A stretch of 64,000 nucleotides of DNA from Athripsodes cinereus (taxonomy: Eukaryota > Arthropoda > Insecta > Trichoptera > Leptoceridae): contig OX388318.1 of the NCBI GenBank assembly GCA_947579605.1, positions 6,882,001-6,946,000 on the forward strand, written 5' to 3'. The position numbers and the translations under genes were made by a program. Shown here in pieces: positions 41,701 to 53,900 of this stretch; the stretch's first letter is position 1; each line of letters opens with the position of its first letter. The notes under the pieces were generated by a model. The model had not been told where the DNA came from. It saw only the letters and a program-made list of their open reading frames with translations, and did not search any database.

Positions 41701-44700
41701 AATTTAAATACCCGCAAATCTATGCAATCGTTTAACAGTAGTCATACTTGGTGGTTAAAGTTTTGAAAAATGTTTGGCTGAAGGTGAAAATCATTTTTAA
41801 GTTATAGATAATAATAATAATTTATTGAACAATATAGGTATACTGACTATTTAATTAAAACTATTAACGAAACATATCCCCCCAATAGACACAACTTTTC
41901 ACATTTTTTTTTACATTTTTATATATCGCACATTGAAAACAAAAGTGGCATTATACAAAAAACATGATTTTTCAGAATGGCCGTTTAAATTTTTTGGTAT
42001 AGTTCTATAGTTTACACCTCTACTCGTTTCTTGAATACATTATTTATACAAAGTAATATATAAAAATGACATTATACTTAAAGTTTCATTTATGCATTTA
42101 GTCTTTCCTTAAATTAATGTACAACCACTGCGGCCGTTTGACACGAACTGGTAATATTGTCACTTTATTAATTAGCAACTTGAAGCTTATATAAAAAGTA
42201 CAAACCGACACTAGTGACCTCTAGGAAAAATTAAACAAGCTATTGGAAGAGGTGTTTTTGTATTGGATGTGTTTTAATTTGAGCGTTTTAAACATTGTTT
42301 AAACTCAAAATTGTAATTTTTTGTATACTGCCACTTTTGTTTTCAATGTGCGATATGTTTTAGCATTTTAAGTCTTCCTGTATCTTTGTATTGAATGAAC
42401 TACCTCAAATTTATGTTTATTAGTTTGGTAAGAAAGGGATCATAATTGGTTTGCTCATTGTTGTTTTTTTAATATTTGAACTTATTGTTTCAACTGTTTG
42501 ATCCATACAGAATAAATAAAATAAAATAAAAATGTGAAAACTTTTACGTGGTGCGTGCCAGAGATAATACGCTTGGAAAGCTTTTGATTTCAACTTACGT
42601 TTTCACTCCAACTGTCTAATTTTTCCCAAACAAAAGTGGGTGGTAAAAGGCAGAATTTCATTAAGTATTTAATTAATATAGCTCATAAAATAACTTTTCT
42701 GTAATTTCACATTACATCTTCTTTTATTGAAAAGGGACAAAAAATAAGTGAAAAATGCGAAAGTGTCTATAAGAGCGGTCATTTAAAAATAGCTTTGTCA
42801 TGATGATCTATATGTTCATTACGTACAGTTAGTTCATTGGCTACCCCATTTGTGGGTGGCAGTGTGGTGGTAAAATAAAAAGATTGCATTATATATTTAA
42901 TAAATTGAAAAACAAAAACTAAAAAAAAATTCCTACTATCTCAAATGCGCACACGCGTATCTTATGTACTTTAATTGTTTTTTTTCTATTTAATTCATTG
43001 CGGTGAATTAATTTACAGAGAAATTAAAAATACGAATTCTACTACTACTACTACTACTACTAAAAATACAAATTCTTGCTTATTGTTATAATAATTATGC
43101 CAAAAACACATCATTAGGGTTTGTTGTGATTGAATAACAAATTTATTTATTTATTTAAAATCATATACGGCGTGAGCCTTTTACATGTTAACAAAAAAAC
43201 ACACAATCATACGCAATCGCACAGGTACATTGCAAATTCATAAGTCAAGATCAAAATAAAAACAAAATAATAAAAATTAATTAAAAATGGTCTACATAAT
43301 GAGTCAATTATGGTATGTCAAAATAAGCCAGTAAATATATAAAACATTGGCAAAAGCACGTCAAAGAGATAAAATTTAAGCACACAATTCGAAAAGTGAG
43401 TTTATCTAAAATTTTATCAATTTACATGACAATTGAAATACTCCCGTACAAATTTGTATAAAATTGAAACTGTTAAGTTAATTCATGGATTGCACTCCCA
43501 AAGGGCATAGGTACCTATAATAATATGTTTCGCTTTGCAAGTTTATTATAATCATTAGCTTATTATAATCAATCGTTGCCAGTTGCCACCATCTAAAAAT
43601 GACACTGAAAATTAAAATGATTGTAAACAATGAATTTTCTGTGCCTTCGCTAGAAAAAATTACGCATAATAGTACTAGACTCTATACATTTATATTTCAT
43701 AAGCTATGAAAAAAAAAAGATTTTTTTGTACAATGTTTTAGAAAAATTATAAATGAAGTACCTGATATTGACGCTTCTTATTAGAAGTTATTGTAATTTT
43801 TATTGTTTTAATTGCTATAATTACAACACAAATCAAAATAAAGCTTCTTTAGCTGAAGTTATTTCTCATTTTTTTATTTGCGTATTTAATTGCGTACTTT
43901 ATTTACATACAAATATTACCGATTTGTTTTAAACCGAAATAAATAAAACAAGTGTTTTATTCTACTATTGATTTATTCGATGAGAGAGACGTCTTTCGTC
44001 TTATGAGGACATTGTCAATGTCCTCATAAGACGAAAGACGTCTCTCTCATCGAATAAATCAATAGTAGAATAAAACACTTGTTTTATTTATTTCGATATG
44101 GAATTCTACTACCTAAACACCGACACAGTGAACGATTTGTTTTAATTATTTAACAATTTAAATACATGAATATATTACACCAAATTTCCACAATTGTCAT
44201 TTTTTTTTTGAAAATTTTAAGTAACTGGTTGTTTGTCTATCATTAATAATTATAACATTATTACCTATAATAAAACTTTTTTTAAATATTACTTTTTTTA
44301 ATTTAATTAGTACGCAAGAACTTGAATTTAGGTATAATCAAAACCTTAAATTCTCTATATTTTATATTAAAAGTGTTCAGAAAAAGTTATTCGTTATGGT
44401 ATCTATGAACCATGACATATTTTTTCTGAAATTATTTTTTAAAATTAGATTTCCACTTTAATCCATATAATGCACTTAAAAAAATACTAATATAGTATAA
44501 TTAACTGATATAATTTTAATAAACAAAATTATTTTTGTCGTTATAGAAGTTTTGGATAAAAAATGAACCAGTTATTTATTCGTTAATCGCAGTTATTACT
44601 GAATTTTTAAAACCTTCGTGTGTGAAGGTAGAAGAACAGTATCGTTCTCTGGCATCATCCAGTGTTTCAGGTTGACAATCAATGGTGGATTTTCAACAGC

Positions 44701-44938
44701 CTCGAACATGATTATAAAGACGGCTTCTGTATATGACATGTGTGCTCAATAGACTTCGATCATAATGGTTTTGAAACAGGAATTGGCAGGGTTGGTTAAC
44801 GTACCATGGGTAAAGTGCACTTGAACCAACCTAAACCGATTCGTAAGCATCGGAACACCTTTCCTGTTTCCTACTAAAAGGAGTTTGCACAATCAATTGT
44901 TGGTCTGTTGAATGATATTCTTAATTTTTTATTCCATT

Positions 44939-44969
<31 letters not shown>

Positions 44970-47900
44970 TGGGTTTTGTTATAAACCCAAATACAACCTT
45001 ATACACCTTTCACAGTAAGCTAAAAGCTTGTGTCGTGAAAGGGGAATTTGCCGGCACCTGGGATCGAACCCCGGACCCCTTGTTCACAAGGCCGAGACTC
45101 TACCTCCAGGCTACCGACGAACTATCAACCAAATATTTAAATTTTTAGCATAAATTCCACTTTATCGCACAAAGTCTTCCACACAAAGGCATTATAAATA
45201 ATACAACTCTATTAAATTAAAAGATCTAACCTAACCTACCGTTATCAATAAAATTCGTGTAAAATCGACAAGTTTATTGATGAGACATTTGCTTTTTTGA
45301 TTCAATTTTTTTTATTTGTAGAAAAAGTATTATTAATTTGCATATTCGTACAAAAATCTATAAAATATTGCACCAATCAAAGTGTCTTCTCTAGGATTAA
45401 GTTTCATAGCAAGTTTTCTATCATAACGTATTATTTTATTCATTGTTAAAATTTTAATATTTATTATTGTCATCGAGTATGTTTGGGTGGTTTACGACTT
45501 CATGCACAATGCAGGCGAGGGTTCTTAATAATTATATATGTAGCCACATCAGTTTTAATCTTAATTTTATTACACCTGCTCTTAAGAAAATATCAATTTC
45601 AGAGTTAGTCGTCGCACATAACTCTTAATTTATGTGATTTTATATAATATGCACATTATTATGTGACAGTTATAACTGCATAAAATATACTATCTAGATT
45701 TAAATAATGAAATAAACATGCTTAATTAAGTTATTCCAAAGGATTTATGACAATAATACTTAAATATTTATTTATTTAAAAGATCTTTTCTTCTCTCCTA
45801 ATATTTTAATTTTTTCTTCTCTCCTAATAATTCAATATTTTATATTTGGGAAAAACGCCGGCTTTTATTGCAAAAGCCAAAATTATATGGCATAAAATGA
45901 CAATCTATATATTTATTTCGTGTTGTTAGTTCACTGACCACCCTATTTGTGTAAAATAAAAAGCTGAAAGTAACATTCTATACTATTGGCTGATAGCCTG
46001 GAGGAAGAGCCTTGGACTTGCATTCGAGAGATTCTGGGGTTGATCCTGATTCCTCTCGCTGCCTTCCTACCCCACCTTCATGATACAAGCATATTGCTTG
46101 CAGTGAAGGTTTTCGGGGTGCATTTGGATTCATCACAATCTTTAACTTGATATCAGTGGTATGACTAGACTTTTCATATCAGTCATATTTTGTACAAATG
46201 TACTAAATCACTTGCAAACGAGCGGATGGCATTGAGAATAATAGAATATACAAAGGTACAAATTATATAGGTAAATATTATATATTGTGTAAGTACGTAT
46301 TGTTTCAAGATACTCAAAATTACCTCAGATTTTCAATTGGAAAATCAGCAGGGTTACTCTTGACAAAACTAAACACGATCTTAATCTAGTCTTGATCTTG
46401 ATCATACGACGCACGAAGGGACTATGGTCAAAAACACCGCGCTACCGCTAACGCGCGATCGGCTTGCGTGTATTTTTGGCCAATAGTCACTTCGTGCGTC
46501 GTATGATCAAGATCAAGACTAGATTAAGATCGTATTTAGATTGTGTCAAGAGTAACCCTGCAGAAGTAATCAGATTTTTTGAGCCAATAAAGTAGTAAGC
46601 TACACAAAAATTTAAACATTCTAGTATGTAGATCAATATTTTCAATGGAAATGTATTTCTTAAAACTAAAATTAATCAATAACTTGTGTTTTACTCGTAC
46701 TGTACTCGATCTTAAAATTACCTACATCAACATACACGTGTTTATTTTATTTTTATTTTACAATTGCATACGGCGTGAGCCTTTTACATGTTGAAACATT
46801 AGACAGAGTATAGAAATATACAGTTAGACAGAGTACAGAAATATACAGCGTAGTGAAGAACTCGTGTTTTAAATGGGAAAAGATACGGTGCTAGCAAAAA
46901 GTCCCTAACATGCACTGTGTAAAGCAAAAGAGATGGAAATATTGTATGATATTCGTAAGATTCTGACTAAACTGAAGTTTTTGGGAAATGTTGGCTCTGA
47001 CGGAAGATTCAAATTTTTTAAAGATTTTGTTGCATGTATGGAAGGCACGTTTTTGCATAAACACAGTTTTTTTTTTATTCTTGGCCATTTATAAAGCCAA
47101 GAAAAATTATTTACACAAGTAAAGTTTATCTAATTTTAAGTATGATGCTAAAATAGAGACAATTTTTTTGTTTTTGCAAAATTCTGAAACATTAAGACTT
47201 TGAAGATCATCCCGTTGTTCACAGTATCACGTGTAACATGATCGTAAGATCACCTGATATTTAATATCATTTTAAATGCACTCATTATTATCAAATTCTT
47301 ACTATTTTATTACACCTATTACTAATATAATAATATGCAATGAAATCAATTAGACCTATGGACTCTATGTCCAACTAAATTTTCCCAAGAAAAATATTTT
47401 AAAATATCAACCATTTGATATTAATTCTTTTTTTATCAGAATATTTATGATATTACCTAGTATGCAATCTCCATTAATTTAACATAAAGAGAGTTGTTCT
47501 GTTACTAATTTGTTTTTATTTTCCATTCATTATAATAATCATTTGTTTTGTAATAATTAGTGTTGTTTAAGATTATATATCTTAATAATTATTAATTTTA
47601 TTCTTTCTATCTTCGGCAGAGTTAACACACGTCGCAGGCAATAATATGTAATTTCATAATTAATTAATAGCTTATTATAGATTGTGAATATTTTTATTTT
47701 ATAAGCTTCCCATTGATGCAACTCATTAGCTTTGTTTACGTCTACAAACTCAAAAGTTTAACTCAAAAACTTTGAAACCTCAACCGTCCCAACTGACTGA
47801 TTGATAAGTAATTTGGTTTTTCGAATTTCAAGACAATGATTTATTGGTAGTTTTATTTTTTCTCAAACTATCTTCCAAGATAGTTACTACAATGATGAAA

Positions 47901-50900
47901 TAAACATTGGGTGACAATGACATCAATGAATCAATCTTCAAATCATATTTTGGCACTCCAGTAGGTATATGTGTAATTTGGAATTCGTTTTGCATAAAAA
48001 ATCCTACTAGTGACTTATAACTTTCAAACAATATTTCCCCTTACCTTGTAGTAACTGTCTAAATTTAAGTTACTAAATAACTGTACTGGGTCCATAGACA
48101 AAATTATAATGATAATACCACCAACAAAATGGGTAGTGATAAAGAATAAAGTGCAAACATTGGACTAACGGAAAATATCCCGTAAAATATTGCTTCTACA
48201 AATTAATTAATTTTGCGTCTGTCACCCTATTCGAAGATTTTTCTCGATCGTTATATTTATGTTCTAAGCCAGAGTACAAAAATAATATTATATAGTTTTA
48301 TATGTAATGATTGCATATAAATGGAGACAAAGGTGCAACTTCCAATAATGCATTATATATTTATTGGTGTTAATTTATTTGTTTTACACTTTCATACTGT
48401 ACCTAATTTCTTTTATTCTCAATTTTGACAACGATATTATTAATATTGTTATTGTCTCGAATCTTATATTTTAAATAAATACGAGCCGTAAAATGTGTTG
48501 TTTTTTTTTCTTGTACAACGCAACAACTGCAATTTAATGTTTATGATTATGTGTTTGGATGTTTACAGCATTAGAATAGTGTGATACAAAAGATTTTTAT
48601 GTATTTTATTGAAATATAAATGTTGAATACAATGAAGACAACGACGTGTGGCATATGGGAAATTGAGTGTTCTGAATTGACGCCGATTTTATATTATTAT
48701 CATTCTTAGTTATCCACAGACGATAGATAATAGATTTTATTATTATGTCCAGTATTTTAGAGATACTTAAACTAAATAAATATGTTGTTTATTAGAATAT
48801 TAACCCCTTAATGTTATGTACCTATCGTATTTTACTAAATATCGATAAATTTTATAAGGTATTTTATACAAATAATAATACTGTATATGCAAAGAATCAT
48901 ATTATACCAGCATCAATATTAATAACAATAGTCCAATGCAAAAAGAACAAGACTTTTTTTAATAAGTATCACTAAATTTATGTATTTTTGGTCCTTGTTA
49001 AATAGGTTGTCACATAATATGTGCATAAGAATATTCCAGAATAAACCTATTGTTTAGTAACAATATAAATCTCCATATTTTTTGTATGAATTTAACTCAT
49101 GGAGGTTTTATAATTATGTTCCATCTGAACATGCTAGTATGTATTGTATAATATTATATTCTGACATGATACAAAGTATCGAATATAGATTTGTTTTGTG
49201 CTTAAATAAACAGTATATAACTATTAGACATAATACATGTATCTAACAAAACGATCCATGTTGCTTGTCATTGTAAACAACTAAATTAATAGAAATTATA
49301 ATTTGTCAGAACATCACCACCACAGATACATAGGAGCCGTATAGAAAACTAAATGAGATCTTATCCAAAATGCTAATGCATTCAATCGTAAATCTATTTC
49401 CTACTCGAATAAAAAAAAATTAAATACTAAAAAATGTTTTAAAAAATACAAAAAAATATTCGACGATGATGACTTACTCCACGAGGTGCATTGTATAATG
49501 AACCAAATAATTTATTATTAATTGTCTTTTTAGTAAAATATTTTATTGTTGTTATTTATGTTTAATTATAATATTGCAATTCATTGCATCCAATATTTCA
49601 CTACCTATTTTATAAGTCAACAACAATATGCAACATTTAATTAATTTAATATTATCTCCCATTTTTCTTTTATCTGTGTTTTATGTCAGATAATCCTGTT
49701 ATTCTATGCTTTCCATGGGTGAGCTTTGCTCCCAAGTTGTCTCTGTATTTTTCAGATTTTTTCCTTCATATTTAACCGTTAAATATGTATATATTATAAA
49801 TAAGTAAATATATTGGTCTCAAGCTACTAAACCTTATTTATTTATGGGTTTATAACAAGATTTTAAGATTCCAAAATAATAAAATGCAAAAAATGATAAA
49901 ATAGATGATTTCTATGTATTGTTGTCGGTATATGTTGTATTTTAACCAAACAAGGCAGTAAATTAGTCAATTAGTAAAATTTCCGACTATTTTTCAAACT
50001 GCAGGCATTCCTTGGTGATATTATTATTATTAATAATAGCTTCTTTAATAATTCTTAATTCCATGTGCATACTTAATTTATAGTTTTCATTTGTTTAAAT
50101 TAAAATAAAATCCATAGAATAATAAATTTACTAAAGTATTGAATCATTCTCTATCTTTACATATTATTATGTTAATTAAATTCGTAATAATGTATTACGT
50201 CTGACTTCTAATATTGTGTATTTTATTGTTCTGGAAAACTCCAGTTGCTCTGTTTCTTGCTTATCACAAATTTGTGTTTCATTTTATTTTCAGCTGTTCA
50301 AATAGAAAGAGATAGAATAAGTTGTCGTAGACCGAGCTATGAGGAACCGGCACAAGGAAATGGATTATCTGTCGTATCACTTTTAAATGCTGAAATGCTA
50401 TCAAGGAAAGTTGTAGACGCTCTCGAGGTAAGACCAATTATAATTACAATTAAATTGGTTTGAAAGCATTAAAACGTTTTTAATAAGTGTTGATCGTTTC
50501 GAACGTTTTTAAAATAGTATCCAACAATGCAATTCTGTTTCTTGATTGTATATAGATCGCGATCGTTTTCATCAAACTGTTGCCATTGGGTGCGTCCAGA
50601 AGTAGGATGCGAACGTTAATCAATCATCAATCATTCGGTGACGATTCGCAGCATTCTCCGAAGAAATATTCGAATGAATGCCTTTGTTTCCCGTCCTTAT
50701 ACGGGTTACGAAGGCATTCATTCCAATGTTTCTTCGGAGAATGCTTCGAGTTGTCACCGAATGATTGATGATTGACGCTTTCATCCAGCTGTGTGGACGC
50801 TGCTTCGGCAATGGTTTGCTGAAATCGATCGCGATCTATAATATACTCGTACAATCAAGTAACAGAAGTGCATTATGGATTCTCTTTTAAAAACATTCGA

Positions 50901-53900
50901 AATGTCTCGAAACTGTTGCTTCAAAAACAGATAAAAGTGTTGATCAAGTTAGACAAGTGTTTAATCATAGATCACTTCAATAATATGAAGTTACTGCTTT
51001 TAACTTTTAATATTGATTTTATTGAGAAATACGTCTTTTGTCTTTCATGGATGAAGAAAGACGTCTCTCTCAATGAAAATCAATATAGTTGAAGAAAGCA
51101 TTATTTGTTTTTAATTTCATTATTGATTTCTACTACCTAAATACCGACACAGTGAATATGTCAGTTTCTTGTTGAGATTGATGCTAACTTTTACACTTAT
51201 CCATTTTTTTATAAATTTAATTATAGGTTTACACATTTCGTTTAGCTGTAATATAGAATTAAATTTTATACCTACTTACATAAAATTAATCTCAATATAA
51301 ATTGACATCATAAACTGAATTAAGTATTAGAAAATAATATTTTTAACATATTTTTTTATAATTAAATTGTTAAATTTCCATGATAAACACTGTACAGAAA
51401 TAAAACCAACAAATCTAACACATCAAATACTTTAAAATTACAAGTTTGAAACATTTCATCTCACGAGGAATATTGGTATTTTCAATTTAAAAATCATATT
51501 AATGATTTATATTCACATAATCAGAAGTTAATTTATTGATGTCTTAATGTAAATGACTATGAATGTGTTAGTTGGAAGATGTCGCGCTTCTGCCATAAAC
51601 TCACCCATTGCACAAATTTACTTGTTCAGTAATAATGTTGTCATGTTTTTTTTCTGCTGTTTTAATTTTTTGTGCAATAAAGATTTTTATTATTGTTTAT
51701 TTCAACAGTTTATTGGTAATAGAAACTTTTGGCACCAGCAAAATAAAAACTGAAAATATTTGCTGTTGTTATAACCATTTTATTTTCTTTTAACTAGTGA
51801 TTGTAATAATTGAAAATGTCAATATTTTTTTACATGACTAACCATTCATTAACATCATTCTAACCATATTTGATTGTCTTTACTTTGTATATTGTATTAC
51901 ATTTAGCATACTGTAAGCATGTAAATGCATGTCCTGTGTACTTTTACGATGAATAATATCCCTGACATAATATGTACAGCCACTGTAATGCAATTTGTTC
52001 TAGCATGCTGCATGTATTGTCAAAATAGATTTTTACACATTTCTATAGCTACACACGTTATGTTGGAGACGTTTATTGTGTCGTGTGAAAAGCTCCTTAA
52101 TTTTTGATACTTTAATCTCAAAAAGCTTATAAAAACTCATCGATGGGTCAAATTAAATTTTAAATAAATAGTTGTTTCCCTATATTCTATAGTATCCCTA
52201 TATTCTAGCATGGTGCATGCACTGTCAAAATACATTTTTACGCATTTCTATGGCTACACATGTTATGTTGGAGATGTGTATCGCATCATGTGAAAAGCAC
52301 CTTAATTTTAAAAAGCTTATAAGAACTCGTCAATGCCCTATGTAATTCCCAGATTAGAATGGTTTCCCCCCCTCTTTTCTGTATGTTTTCAAGTCGCGTA
52401 AGAAGTGGGTATTCAAAAAACATCATGTATCAAGACATTTACATCTAAAATTCACCGATGAGGTTCGCCACCCGTCCTATACTTTAATTTAGTGATTGAG
52501 TATATTGCCACCCATCTTGAATATCATGCTTTTTTCTGGCGCAGAGAAGACAACCTGCATATTCATTGTATTATGCAATTAGGTCATTAGCTGTCTACTA
52601 ATGAGGAATATTGTGATTTTATTGATAGATAATATGTATAAATTCATGAAAATGAAAGAATATGTAGATACTCGTGCAATAAATTAATATTTTGTAAAAA
52701 TATAAAGTAAGATGTGCATTAGAACTTTACTTTGTAACAACTTGACTTCAATTTATATTGCAAAGCTATGGTTAATCTTGTGAAGGTGAAACCGACTATT
52801 AATAATAATAAAGTTTAATTTCAAAATAAGCTATGACATTGTATTTATAATGTGCGGTTGTTTATTTATCCTGCATACTAATTGCGGTGTCTTACAAAGT
52901 TATATATCTGAATGTTTCAATTAGGTACTTGACATTTGAAAATGAATATCTTTCTTTTTACTCATACATTGTTTAAAATACCCAATTTTGCTTAGTTATA
53001 TTGTTCTATATTATATCTCCAATTACCTGCATCAAATGAAATAATTGTAAACTTATTCTGAAATCATTTATATTTTATTTTCGTTTCTGTCATTTATCCC
53101 TCCATAGTCATTGATCATAGACAAGCATGTATATTATCTATGCTTATTAAAAAATAAGAAATGTTCCATTTTTTGTACAGACCGTTAAGAGTCACATTGT
53201 CTTTTCTATAAAACTGACAAATATTTGAAGGGCAAACAACTTAACATGTCTTCCTATGTTTTATCAACTAACAGTACGAGTATTTTGGCAGTGGTTAGCA
53301 TCGTTTTTAGCAATAGATTATAATCCATGATTGTTATAAATATATTTAAATAAAATAATGGATGAAAGTGTATAATCATACAAAGCTTTAAAAATGCCAA
53401 AAATAACAGATGACTTTCAGTTACAAAGGCATTGTTAATAAGCTTTTTGAAAAAACATACCAGATGAGAGTGAAAGTGTAAAGATGCCATTCCTTTCCAA
53501 CACAAAGTAAATATTACATAGAAACACTACCACAACACCTCTCCTCTCACGCGGTACACTTCAATTTTTCATAGGAATGTACATTTTATACTTAATAATT
53601 TTGCTTGTCGTTGATCTATTGTCATTTGAATGGTCAAGTTGGTAAAGCTTTTATTTTGTTGGTAGTCCATGTCCTCCATATAATTTTCTATGTCGTCATC
53701 CCTTAATGATCTGTTATGCGACTCATTTAGGTGCATGAGTATTTTCTTGTTTTTAATCATAATAAATGTTATCATTATTGTTTATATTTTAATGCATTAT
53801 TCACTCTACACCTGGTGGTTTGTCTTTGAAACTCATAGAAGCTTATTACTCATCTAAGGTTTTAGAACAATATTTAAATGTTTGATAAAAGTCAGGTGTA

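Noticed and set aside
43935..44095. microRNA precursor
   Set aside because: The stem is perfect and 80 bp long, and belongs to a repeat family. It is more like a hairpin transposon or siRNA source than a miRNA.
44912..45148. 78-codon ORF
   Set aside because: Covers a SINE; the second half is the complement of its tRNA-like head.
50580..50854. Protein genes on both strands (62-75 codons)
   Set aside because: The frames mirror one another because the DNA is a long inverted repeat; there is no recognised domain.
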